This document shows, one piece after another, positions 27,965 to 37,177 of a DNA stretch of 64,000 nt. The stretch spans positions 496,001 to 560,000 of the forward strand of contig CAVXHV010000001.1 in assembly GCA_963761445.1 (NCBI GenBank), in the 5' to 3' direction. The notes under the pieces were generated by a model. The model made no database searches and was not told the origin of the DNA. It was given only the letters and a program-made list of their open reading frames with translations. The stretch's first letter is position 1, and the number at the start of each line of letters is the position of its first letter. Made by a program: the position numbers and the translations under genes. Origin of the DNA: CAVXHV01 sp963761445 (GTDB taxonomy: Bacteria; Planctomycetota; Planctomycetia; Isosphaerales; Isosphaeraceae).

Positions 27965-28318
27965 GTGAAGAGCTACAGCTCCATTTTCGAATTCAACTAT
28001 CGGACGGAATCAAGCGCGGAAGTGCTCTGGGTCCATCTGCGCGGCCAGCTCGTGTACGAGACGCTCAAGGCGACCGAAGCTTGCTGGGAAGCCGTGCGTG
28101 CCGCGGCCAGGCCGTCGGTGATCCTCGATCTCTCCCACGTGAGTTTCATGGGAAGCGCGGCGCTGGGATCGCTGCTGTCGCTGCGGCTCTCGCTCGCTGC
28201 GCGGGGGTGCTCGTTGCGGATTTCGGCGGTGAGCGTCCCGGTCCGCCAGATCCTGGAGGTAACCGGGCTCATACGGGTCTTCACGATCGACGAGGAACCG
28301 GTTGAAACTGCGGCGTGA
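27965..28318 (+). CDS. STAS-domain protein (anti-sigma antagonist-like or transporter regulatory subunit)
   Basis: From GTG 27965, preceded by GGAGA at 27954-27958, the 117-residue product is a single STAS domain: VLWVHLRGQLVYET, then PSVILDLSHVSFMGSAALGSLLSL and VRQILEVTGLIRVF. The position of the phosphorylatable Ser in SpoIIAA-like proteins (DSSGLG) is written GSAALG, so a Ser is retained. Its stop overlaps the next gene's GTG start by four bases, tying it to an ABC exporter. That context recalls MlaB, the STAS subunit of a lipid ABC transporter, as much as a sigma-factor switch. An upstream GTG at 27881 would add a non-conserved leader. Confidence 0.8.
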   Translation: MKSYSSIFEFNYRTESSAEVLWVHLRGQLVYETLKATEACWEAVRAAARPSVILDLSHVSFMGSAALGSLLSLRLSLAARGCSLRISAVSVPVRQILEVTGLIRVFTIDEEPVETAA

Positions 28319-29528
28319 ACCGGGGCTCGAGGATGAGGCGAAGCGACGGCGCGTTCTTTCGCGCCGTCGCCAAACTGGTCAGCAGAGGGGGTCAAACGGC
28401 GATGATCGTGATCGGATTGCGAATGATCTTCGGCGCACGCGGCCGGTATGCGATGCTGGTGCTCGGCCTGGCGTTCGCGGTCTTACTGAGCACTCAGCAA
28501 GTCGCCATCTTGCTCGGCGTGCTCGAGCGAGCGACGGGGCCTTTGCAGAACATTGGCGTTGCCGATTTGTGGGTGGTCTCGCGGGATACGAATTCGATCG
28601 ACTTTCTGCGGGACATGCACGCCCGACAGCTCATGCGCGTGCGGTCGGTGAGCGGCGTCGAGTGGGCCGAGCCGATGATCACGTACAAGACCTTCGTCAA
28701 CCTGCCTGACGGAGAGTATTTCAATATGCATCTGATCGGGATCGACCGATCGAGCCGGATCGGCAAGCCTCCCGAGGTGCTCAGCGGCGATCTGGCGAGT
28801 CTCGACCTGCCGGATACCGTTTTTCTCGATGTGTCGGACGGGAAGAGCCTGCCGCCGCTCTTGATCGGGGCTTTCGTCCATATCGGCGGGCGGCGGGCCA
28901 GGGTGGTCGGTACCTGCCGGGCCCGCGGCGGGCTCGAGGGCGGGCGCTGCTGTACACTTCGATCGATAACCTCAGGCGTTTCATTCCGCCGCTGGAGCGC
29001 AGTCTCAGCGTGATTCTGGTCAAGACCGGGCCGGAGATCGACGTGGACGCGGTCGCCGAGCGGATCAACAGGCTACCGGACATCATCGCCATGCGTGGAG
29101 ACGAATTTCGATGGAGGTCAATGAAGTTTCTCATGGTCCGAACGGGTGTCGGCCTGAACTTCGCGATCACCGCCTTGCTCGGCTTCGTGGTGGGAGTGGT
29201 GCTGGCGACCGTCGGCTTTTACCAGTTTGCATCGGACAATCTCCCTTATTTTGCCCTGATGCGTGCCGTTGGTGCCCGGAATTCCACCTTGATCGGCGTG
29301 GTGCTGGTACAGGCACTTGTGGCGGGATTCATCGGCTACGGGGTTGGCATTGGGCTGGCGGCCCTGGCCACTCTTCCCGGGCTGGCTCCGGGTGCGGTGC
29401 TGGCATCTCGATTTCCATGGCCGCTGGTGTTGTTCGGCATGGTGCCGATGCTGGCGTGCATCAGCGTGGGGAGCCTGATCAATCTTCGTCGGGTGCTCAA
29501 GACCGACCCTGTCATCCTTTTCCAGTGA
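28315..29528 (+). CDS. ABC exporter permease, DevC/MacB-like, frameshift near 28940
   Basis: An FtsX-type permease with one N-terminal membrane helix (YAMLVLGLAFAVLLSTQQVAIL), a large periplasmic domain (IGVADLWVVSRDTNSIDFLRD, PMITYKTFVNLPDGEYFNM) and three C-terminal helices. The first frame is lost near 28940; adding one base gives GRALLYTSIDNLRRFIPPLE followed by RSLSVILVKTGPEIDVDAVA and the C-terminal part to 29528. Layout matches DevC of the cyanobacterial DevBCA glycolipid exporter. GTG 28315 overlaps the STAS stop; ATG 28402 (MIVIGLRMIFG) is an alternative start closer to the family. About 404 residues. The ATPase gene follows after 10 bp. Confidence 0.85.
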
Positions 29529-29538
29529 GTGTTCAACA

Positions 29539-30284
29539 ATGCGTGGCGAAGCTTCGGCGCTCTACCTCAACAAGATCACCAAGACGTACGGGTCGGGACC
29601 GCGGGCGGTCCACGCGCTGCGGGGAGTCGACCTGCGCGTGGAACCAGGGCGGCTCGCGATGCTGGTCGGGCCCAGCGGGAGCGGCAAGACGACGCTCCTG
29701 TCGATCATCAGCGGTTTGCTCAAGCCCAGCGGCGGCGAGGTCGAGATTTTCGGGCGCTCATGGTCGGAGTGGGGCCAGAAGGGAAGCGGGAGCGGCACGA
29801 TGGTCGGAATGGTGTTTCAGAAGTTCTACCTGATTCCGACGATCAGCATCCTCGACAATGTTGCCGTGGCGCTCTTCGTGCGGGGTGTGAGGCGGCGCGA
29901 TGCGGAGATGCGTGCGAAGCGGGCGCTCGAAGAGGTGGGGCTGGGCGGCAGGCTCTGTGCGCTGCCGCGAGAGCTCTCCGGCGGCATGCAGCAGCGCGTG
30001 GCGCTGCGCGGGCGATTGTGGGCGAGCCGCGACTGCTGGTCTGCGACGAGCCGACAGCTAACCTCGATTCCGAGACCGGGCACGCGATCATGGAGCTGAT
30101 TCTCCAGGCGAATCGGGGGAGCGACGAGCAAGGCCGGCCGCGGAGCGTGCTGGTCGTGACTCATGACCCGCGCGTGCTGCGATTCGCCGATGTGATCTAT
30201 CACCTTGACGACGGCAGGCTGCGGCCCGCGGGCGAGGACATGCTGCTGCGCGTCTGGCAGTCTGGATTGACGCACGTTCAATGA
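29539..30284 (+). CDS. ABC exporter ATP-binding protein, DevA/MacB-like, frameshift near 30010
   Basis: Seen: Walker A GPSGSGKTT, Q-loop region GMVFQKFYLIPT and the ABC signature LSGGMQQRVA. The frame slips right after the signature: with one extra G near 30010 it reads RVALARAIVGEPRLLVCDEP then TANLDSETG (Walker B and D loop), and the H-loop VVTHDPRV, ending at 30284. About 248 residues, normal for a LolD/DevA-type ATPase that works with a DevC-type permease. It stands between the permease and the membrane fusion protein. Confidence 0.9.
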
Positions 30285-30342
30285 CCTTGCACCTTTTCCT
30301 TCCTCCGGCTTGCGCCGGGCCATCACGATCGGAGTGACAGCG

Positions 30343-31414
30343 ATGATCAAGTGGACGACGATAGTCGCGGCCTTGCTCGGAATTCCTTTGACCTTGTGGG
30401 CGGTCCAGGCCTCCACAGTGCCGCCGCCTGTGATGGCACCTGATGAATCGCCGCCGATCAACCCGTATTCGAGCGGAATCGCCGCGGCAGGAACCGTGGA
30501 GGCCGCCAGCCGGAATGTCCGGGTTGCGGCAAGCGAGCCCGGCCAGATCGCTCGCGTGTTCGTCTGCGTGAACGATACGGTGAAGGCTGGAGACCCGCTC
30601 TTTCAGCTTGACGCGCGGCTGACCGACGCCGAGCTGGCGAAGGCTCATGCCGCCGTGGTGGTCGCACAGCGAGAGCTGGAACGGCTGCGCGACATGCCTC
30701 GTCCGGAGGAAGTTGCGCGGCTCCGGGCGGTTCTGGACGAGGCGACAGCGCGGCTGGAGCATAAACGGCGCGAGCACGAGCGGGCCCGCCGGCTTTACGC
30801 CGCGCAGTGCGCTCAGCAGTCAAGAACTGGGTGACGCCGTGCTGGCGCTTGACGTGACACGAGCGGGTCAAGCGCAGGCACAGGCAGACCTGGACCGCGT
30901 GCGGTCGGGGCCATGGAAGCACGATCTGAACGTCGCCGAGGCCGCGCTGCGGCGAGCCGAGGCGGAGGCCGACATGATCCAGGCGCGCCTCGATCGGTTG
31001 ACGGTCCGGTCGCCGATTGCCGGGACTGTGCTCAAGTGTTACGTGGAGCCCGGTGAGAACGCACCGATCGGCGACAAGCCGGCGGTCATCGTCGGAGATC
31101 TCTCGGTCTTGCATGTTCGCGCCCAGGTGGACGAGCGAGACGCCGTGCGACTGGTGGCCGATTGTTGCGCAATGGCCTTGGTGTCGGATCAAGGCCAGCG
31201 CCGGCGCAAGCTCGAGCTTCTGCGGATCGAGCCGCTGGCTGTGCCCAAGAACCTGGCGACGGCTTCCAATTCCGAGGTGGTCGAGACTCGCGTGGTCGAG
31301 GTTCTCTTCCGACTGGAGCCTGGCAAGGCCGTGCGGCAGCTTTATCCGGGTCAGGTGATCGACGTGTTCATCAGCGGGGCAACCACGGCAGGACGGGAGA
31401 GCATGGGGAAGTGA
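30343..31414 (+). CDS. Membrane fusion (HlyD/DevB-like) protein, frameshift near 30805
   Basis: A periplasmic adaptor of an ABC exporter. ATG 30343 follows GGAG; one N-terminal membrane helix (IVAALLGIPLTLWAV) is followed by the biotinyl-lipoyl half GTVEAASRNVRVAASEPGQI, a coiled-coil hairpin (ADAELAKAHAAVVVAQRELERL type helices) and the second lipoyl half VRSPIAGTVLKCYVEPGE. The frame shifts near 30805 in the coiled coil; removing one base gives LYAASALSSQELGDAVLALD and continues to 31414. About 357 residues. With the two upstream genes it makes a complete DevC-DevA-DevB type exporter; the substrate is unknown. Confidence 0.87.
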
Positions 31415-31448
31415 CCGCCGGGTATAATGCCTCGAAAGGAACCAATTG

Positions 31449-32465
31449 ATGCAGATCACGAGCCCGCCTGTCGAAGACTGGCTGCGCAGCACGCCGGCGG
31501 GGCTTTTTTGCTCGCCCGGGGATTTTCTGATTGATCCGGTGCGACCGGCGAGCCGGGCACTGATCACACACGGTCATGCAGACCATGCGCGGCCAGGTAA
31601 CGGCGCCGTACTCGCCACCGCGGGCACTCTTGCCATCATGCGCAGCCGGTTTGGCGAGAACGCCGGCTCCGGGCAGGCGGTTGCTTACGGCGAGAAGACG
31701 GTCGTGAACGGGGTGGACGTCACATTCCTGCCGGCCGGGCATGTGCTGGGCAGTGCGCAGATCGTGCTCGAACATGGCGGCCGCCGGGTCGTTGTCTCGG
31801 GTGATTACAAGCGCAGGCGCGACCCCACCTGCGAGGAGTTTACCCCACTTTCGTGCGATGTGTTCATCTCCGAAGCGACGTTCGGGTTGCCGGTTTTTCA
31901 CCATCCGCCGGACTCTACGCAAATCTCCAAGATTCTGGAGGCGCTCGAGCGTGAGCCGGAGCGCTGTTTGCTGGTTGGCGCTTATGCACTGGGCAAGTGC
32001 CAGCGGGTGATCTGTCTGCTGCGCGAGGCAGGTTATGAGGAAACGATCTACCTGCACGGGGCGGTGATTGCCTTGTGCGATCTGTACCGGCGGGAGGGGG
32101 TTGATCTTTGTCCGCTCGAGCCGGTTCAGGACGTCGACAAAAAGGCGCTCGAAGGAAAGATCATCATGGCACCTCCCTCGGCGCTTGCCGATCGCTGGTC
32201 GAGGCGATTGCCTGATCCGATCTGTGCGATGGCATCGGGCTGGATGGGCATACGCGCGCGGGCGCGGCAGAGCGGGGTCGAATTGCCGCTCGTGATTTCC
32301 GACCATGCGGATTGGGATGAGCTGTTGCAGACGATCAAGGAAGTGGGTGCACCCGAAGTGTGGATTACACACGGGCGCGAAGATGCGATTGTTTACTGGG
32401 CGACGCAGAATGGTTTCAAGGCGAGGCCGCTCGACATTCAGGGCTACGAGGACGAGGGTGATTGA
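31449..32465 (+). CDS. Ligase-associated metallo-beta-lactamase-fold DNA exonuclease
   Basis: The protein (338 residues) has the metallo-beta-lactamase signature ITHGHADHARPG, the second-half block PAGHVLGSAQIVLE, GDYKRRRDP, SEATFG and the beta-CASP-like ISDHADWDELLQTI with WITHGRED. This is the exonuclease found beside bacterial ATP-dependent DNA ligases. Its stop overlaps the ligase ATG (TGATG), so the two are translated together. Start ATG 31449 (MQITSPPVEDWL); a TTG lies one codon upstream. A TATAAT at 31423-31428 just before the gene could be a -10 box, but no good -35 is seen. Confidence 0.9.
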   Translation: MQITSPPVEDWLRSTPAGLFCSPGDFLIDPVRPASRALITHGHADHARPGNGAVLATAGTLAIMRSRFGENAGSGQAVAYGEKTVVNGVDVTFLPAGHVLGSAQIVLEHGGRRVVVSGDYKRRRDPTCEEFTPLSCDVFISEATFGLPVFHHPPDSTQISKILEALEREPERCLLVGAYALGKCQRVICLLREAGYEETIYLHGAVIALCDLYRREGVDLCPLEPVQDVDKKALEGKIIMAPPSALADRWSRRLPDPICAMASGWMGIRARARQSGVELPLVISDHADWDELLQTIKEVGAPEVWITHGREDAIVYWATQNGFKARPLDIQGYEDEGD

Positions 32466-34052
32466 TGGAGGCCTTCGCCAAGCTTCTGGATAGTCTGTCG
32501 ACGAGTGGTGGGACGCTGGCCAAGCGGCGGTTGATGGCAGATTATTTCAAGGCGACGCCTGATCCGGAGCGGGGTTGGGCGCTGGCGGCATTGGCCGGCA
32601 CGCTGTCCTTCGCGACGGCGAAACCCAATGTGATTCGCGAGCTGGTTGCGAGCCGTATTGATCCCGTGCTGTATGCGCTTTCCCGCGACTATGTCGGCGA
32701 CATGGCCGAAACCGTGGCGCTCGATCTGGCCCAACGATCGACGGCGCGAAGAGCCGCTGCGCCTGAGCCAGATTGTTGATATCTTGTCGCAAAAGGACCG
32801 GAAGACGTTGCAAACGCAGCTTGGCGAATGGCTCGATCAACTTGATCCCGTGGGCCGATGGGCGCTGCTCAAGCTGATCACGGGCAACATTCGCATCGGT
32901 GTTTCGGCACGGCTGGCGAAGACCGCTCTGGCGGACGGATTTGGCGCAGACCTCGATGAAATCGAACAGCTCTGGCACGGTCTGGCGCCTCCTTACGAGT
33001 CGCTGTTCGCATGGCTCGAAGGCAAGGCCGGGAAACCCGTGCCCGCGCGGTGTGCATCGTTCCTGCCGATGATGCTTTCCCATCCGATCGAAGAGGGCGA
33101 GCTGGAGGCGATTGATCTGGCCGAGTATCAAGTCGAGCCCAAGTGGGACGGCGTGCGGGTGCAGCTTGCGCGGTCGGGCGAACACGTCGCGCTCTACTCA
33201 CGGACGGGCGACGATATCAGCGAGACGTTTCCGGACATTGTCAAAGCGGCGCTCGAAATCGACGAGCAGGAGTTCGTGCTCGACGGCGAATTGCTGACGA
33301 AGGATCAAGGCGAGATCGCGCCGTTCAATGCGCTTCAGCAACGGCTCAACCGGAAGAAAGTCACGCAGGCGATGCTTGCTGAATATCCGGGTCACATCCG
33401 GCTTTACGATATCCTGATTGATCAGGGTGAGGATGTTCGGGGGCTGTCGCTTCGCGAACGGAGAGCGCGGCTTGAGAGCTGGTATGCGCGGCATCGGTCG
33501 CCGTGCATGGATCTTTCGCCGGTGCTCTCGGTTGGAAGCAAACAGGAGTTGCACGCATTTCGGGACGGGGCGCGTGCGCGCTCGCAGAGCGGGGTTGAGG
33601 GCGTGATGATCAAGCGGCTGGAGAGCCCGTATATCGCGGGCCGGCCGCGCGGGCATTGGTTCAAGTGGAAGCGGAACACGCTGACGCTCGATTGCGTGTT
33701 GCTTTATGCGCAGCGCGGCAGCGGCAAGCGATCGTCGTTCTATTCAGACTACACATTTGGCGTGTGGCATGAGGACAAGCTGCTGCCGATCGGCAAAGCC
33801 TATTCGGGATTTACCGATGAAGAGCTTTTGAGGCTGGACAAATGGATCAGGGCCAACACGATCAATCGGTTTGGGCCGGTGCGCGAGGTGAAGCACGAGC
33901 TGGTGTTTGAGATTGAATTTGATTCGATCCACGAGTCGAGCCGGCACAAATCGGGGCTGGCGATGCGGTTTCCGCGGGTGCAGCGGATACGCTGGGACAA
34001 GCCGGCGGCGGAGGCGGATACGCTGGAGAATGCGCGGAGGCTGGTGGTGTGA
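32465..34052 (+). CDS. ATP-dependent DNA ligase (exonuclease-linked type), frameshift near 32722
   Basis: Joins nicks using ATP through a lysine adenylate. N-terminal helical domain from MEAFAKLLDSLSTSGGTLAK; the frame breaks near 32722, and removing one C gives ETVALIWPNDRRREEPLRLS, restoring the domain. Nucleotidyltransferase motifs: I as EPKWDGVR (Lys nucleophile), SRTGDDISETFP (Ia/III region), FVLDGELL, VEGVMIKRLESPY and WFKWKR. The OB domain follows to 34052. About 529 residues. The linked exonuclease upstream suggests a DNA-repair pair; the helicase and phosphoesterase sometimes found in such clusters are not seen here. Confidence 0.92.
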
Positions 34053-34233
34053 GGGGGGGGGCGATGGTGGACACAGTGGCTTCCGAGATAGAACTTGGCG
34101 AAACTCAGGAAGAGGCGAGTGAGATTGGGATTAAGATTGGGATTAAGATTAAGTTTGACGAAGACGACGCGGAACTTCATAGGGAAGAAGAGGCGTCGGA
34201 AGAACTCGGCGGCGAAACATCTGGAGGCTCAAC

Positions 34234-34446
34234 GTGCGACTCAGGAAACTCATCGAGGCCCTGACGGAGCTATCGGTTCAGCGCGGGCCTGATGTCGAGA
34301 TCAGGACCATGCCGGTTTTCATGTTCGATCCGTCCAAGGGGAGGAAGCCTGGAGTCTGCTCGTTTTATGTGGGCGAGCAGACGGGTTTGTCCAACCAGTC
34401 GAAGCGTGTCAAGACGACGCGAACTGTGATCATGGAAGTGTCGTGA
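34234..34446 (+). CDS. Small hypothetical protein (70 aa)
   Basis: A GGAGG at 34223-34227 stands six bases before the GTG at 34234, which supports translation. The product MRLRKLIEALTELSVQRGPD continues with EIRTMPVFMFDPSKGRKPG and ends MEVS. It is mixed alpha/beta in appearance, without signal peptide or membrane segment. No family is recognised. Confidence 0.55.
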   Translation: MRLRKLIEALTELSVQRGPDVEIRTMPVFMFDPSKGRKPGVCSFYVGEQTGLSNQSKRVKTTRTVIMEVS

Positions 34447-34859
34447 GCTCAGGCGGCTCTGCATCATGTCGGGCGTGCTTCGAGAGGAACTCACGCAAAA
34501 ACGAATGAGATCGTTCGAGCGAGCTGTTCGGAACGAAAAACAAACATGCGATCACGCAAAGCCGCAAAGGCGCAAAGCAGAAAAGGCGAAAGCAGAAAAG
34601 CGCCAACGGAGAGATCGGTGGTCGCCGTGGCGGGCTTGGTCGCACGTGCGCGCATTGGCCCCGTTTTTTCAAAATGGCAAGGGCTGATAGCCACGTGACC
34701 CCGTATCCACTCTGATAACTGCCGGCTGCTGTCAATAATGCGACGTATGTCCTTTCCTCTTATTCCTCTTCTCGTCCTCTTTGGCGCTCTACCCACTGCT
34801 GCTCCCGCTGGCACCTTGGACGGACCGGGGAATGTCACGATAGCGATGGGCGGCGAGAA
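34447..34859. other. Intergenic, no supported gene
   Basis: Purine-rich A/G runs (GCGCAAAG and AGAAAAG repeats near 34550-34610) and no convincing frame. A plus-strand ORF from 34738 starts like a signal peptide (MRRMSFPLIPLLVLFGAL) but its C-terminal part is antisense to the next gene, so it may be a decayed or chance frame. Confidence 0.4.
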
Positions 34860-35144
34860 CTACCTATGTCCCTGGTTCCGGCCTCCGAGCAACTCGGTCA
34901 GCCGTGCAAGCAGGACATCACAGCGAGCGGCATCCTGGTCAGCCACGTACCTGATGGCGCCCCTCGCAAAGCTTGCCACTTGGTCATCGCGGATCTGGAG
35001 GGGAGTCGCGCCCGCCCCAACTAACCCCACCAGGTTGTCCAGTACCGTGTCTATGATCCAGGACGGGGCCTCCCCGCAGAACGCTGGGTCCTTCATTTCG
35101 AGCGTCGACTTGAGATCCATAAGGCCATCTACTGTTTCACTCAT
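34860..35144 (-). CDS. Hypothetical protein (94 aa)
   Basis: The product MSETVDGLMDLKSTLEMKDP continues SWIIDTVLDNLVGLVGAGAT and SFARGAIRYVADQDAARCDV to LLARLTELLGG. Composition and helix periodicity look like a real small soluble protein; the opposite-strand frame is Ser/Arg-rich and less protein-like. No family is recognised. It lies between accessory genes and an IS4-type transposase, so it may be part of mobile or recently acquired DNA. Confidence 0.5.
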   Translation of the reverse strand: MSETVDGLMDLKSTLEMKDPAFCGEAPSWIIDTVLDNLVGLVGAGATPLQIRDDQVASFARGAIRYVADQDAARCDVLLARLTELLGGRNQGHR

Positions 35145-35562
35145 TTGAGCGGTTCCGTTGCTCCGAACATTTCGTCACGAAGCCATTCACCTGGAGAAAC
35201 CGGAACAGGTCCGTTTATGGCAATCTAAACAACCAGTCTAATCTTCTCGCAGTTCGCTCGGATCGTTTTCCACCTTCCGCGGACGGCCTGCCGGACGATA
35301 AGCCGACGCCGACCCAAGCGGCTTCGCGATTTCCTTTTGCCACTCTGGCCGGCCGTAGGGACGGCCTCGCTATACGCACCGGCGAAGTGCTGCCAGTTCC
35401 CGCCCGTCATCGGCCTGATTGACTCGCTCGACCCAATCCGGTGGGACTTACTTCAGCGGGCCAAGCTGCCAATGACGACTGTTCCTGTTTCGCCAATGGC
35501 GGACCGGACCCGGTTTCCTCGCTGCGATCGGTCGGATCCAACGTCAGTAACGAATGGTGCCG
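35145..35562. other. Intergenic flank of the IS4-type element
   Basis: No convincing gene. Probably contains the element end and decayed flanking sequence; I could not identify terminal inverted repeats by eye. Confidence 0.4.
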
Positions 35563-36912
35563 TCATGTCGTTGTTAAGTGTTGATTAAGTTGGATTTTCT
35601 GTGCGTCGTTGAGGGTGCGGATATTTGGCGGTTCCGGGGCCTTGTGCGGCTTGCGCCCTGGCCACTCTCGGCGAGCCTTGGCGCTGGCCTGATGACGGGG
35701 GATAACTCGGCAACGCTCGAGACGCTCGGCATAGCATGTTGTCCGCCGCTGGTTCTGCGTTGTCAATTCCTTGCGAATGGCCAACAGCACCTTCCGCGGA
35801 CTGATTACCGCTTCCCCTTCGTTGTCTGTTGCCGACCGGTGCGCCAGGTCTGCATGGGCCAGCAACACCTGCAGTGCCAGCAACGACACCTCTGCTTCGC
35901 GATGAGCCAACCGGACGGTGCGGCTGGAGAGCTTGATCTTATTGATCGTTCGCTTGTAGGTGCGAAATAGGCCTTCGTTCCGCCACCTCCAGCGATAAAA
36001 TTCGGCGGCCGTTTCCGCTGTCAGCCGCGCTGGATCAAGAATATCCGTCAACAGCCAGACGTCCGTCTTGGCCTTGCGCGACGCTCGGATTCGGATCAAA
36101 CGGCACTTAACCGGCGGTTTGCCTTTCTTCTGACCTCGCTCGGGCCAGTAGTAGACAACCCCCTCGGTCCATTCGGGCAGTGTCGCGTCTTCCAACGTGT
36201 AGAGATAGTTCTTCGACGACAGCCGCATGAGAAACGATCGCTTCTTACACAGGATGTCCAGCGCCAATTGGTAACCCATGTAGGCCGCATCGGCGATGAT
36301 CAGGGCTCGCGCCGGCAGCGTGTTCAGGAGCTGCAGCAGGTGTTGTCGCTCGTCGGCGTTGCCGGGACCGAGGCGCCAAGACCACAAAAGCCCAGTTCCC
36401 AAATGCACGAAGGCAGTCACCCAGACCATGGGGGTGGAGTCCGCCTTGCCGCCCGGTTTCAGACGCGCTTCCAGTTCGGCTGTGTGGGGACACTCCAGCT
36501 TTGAGCCGTCACACCCCATCGGTACAAAGCCGTTGACCAGCAATTGCTCGCCCAACCGACGCTGGATATGACACCGGACGCCCGCCGCAAAGACTCGGAG
36601 CTGGAGCATGGGTATACGGCTAAGTGCGTTCTGGAATCCCTGCAACGTCCTGCCTGGACGCTTGCGAGTTTCGTGGGTCGTTATATAGAACATGCGCGCG
36701 GTCTCGAATTTCTCTTCCTGCGAATCCCCGGCGGACCAGGTCATGGCCAGTGCGATCATGAGTAGCGGTTGCAGGTCCCATCGGGGCGCCGTGCGCTTTC
36801 TTGGGACGGCCTGTCGGGCTTGCTTGAAGACCTGCGGCGTGAGAAACTGCCGCACGAAGTCCAGCAGGGACCGCGGTTGCTGTAAACTACGCAGCTTCCG
36901 TGCTGCTTTCAT
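35563..36912 (-). CDS. IS4 family transposase
   Basis: DDE transposase. From ATG 36912 (MKAARKLRSLQQPRSLLDFV) about 449 residues. Seen: first Asp in PMGCDGSKLEC, second in ALIIADAAYMGYQLA, and the IS4 Y-(2)-R-(3)-E-(6)-K signature as YRWRWRNEGLFRTYK, which provides the catalytic Glu. The frame is intact to a TAA at 35563, so the element may be active. The frame extends upstream to 37062, but that part looks non-coding. Inverted repeats and target duplications were not found by eye. Confidence 0.93.
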   Translation of the reverse strand: MKAARKLRSLQQPRSLLDFVRQFLTPQVFKQARQAVPRKRTAPRWDLQPLLMIALAMTWSAGDSQEEKFETARMFYITTHETRKRPGRTLQGFQNALSRIPMLQLRVFAAGVRCHIQRRLGEQLLVNGFVPMGCDGSKLECPHTAELEARLKPGGKADSTPMVWVTAFVHLGTGLLWSWRLGPGNADERQHLLQLLNTLPARALIIADAAYMGYQLALDILCKKRSFLMRLSSKNYLYTLEDATLPEWTEGVVYYWPERGQKKGKPPVKCRLIRIRASRKAKTDVWLLTDILDPARLTAETAAEFYRWRWRNEGLFRTYKRTINKIKLSSRTVRLAHREAEVSLLALQVLLAHADLAHRSATDNEGEAVISPRKVLLAIRKELTTQNQRRTTCYAERLERCRVIPRHQASAKARREWPGRKPHKAPEPPNIRTLNDAQKIQLNQHLTTT

Positions 36913-37177
36913 CGCCGTTTTCCTTCCATGGAACGGGTGGTGTGCGTTCGAGGCAGTTTCGCCACGTTCGGAAGCCGATTTTTCGCGCTGCGCCCTACGA
37001 TCGGCAGAATCGGATCTCGGTTGAGGAAGAGAGCCGAATTCTTTCCGATTTCCGGCAACCACTTTGACCTTTCTGTAGATCGTTTGGGGTGGAGAGACTT
37101 ACCCGATCGTCAGCCGTGGGCTGAGGAGGGGGTATGGGGCATCCTTTACTCATACGGCAAACACACGGGTTATCATC

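Noticed and set aside
34074..34264. ORF with GIKIGIKIKF repeats
   Set aside because: The GGGATTAAGATT repeat looks like intergenic low-complexity DNA; the real small gene starts at 34234 with a Shine-Dalgarno.
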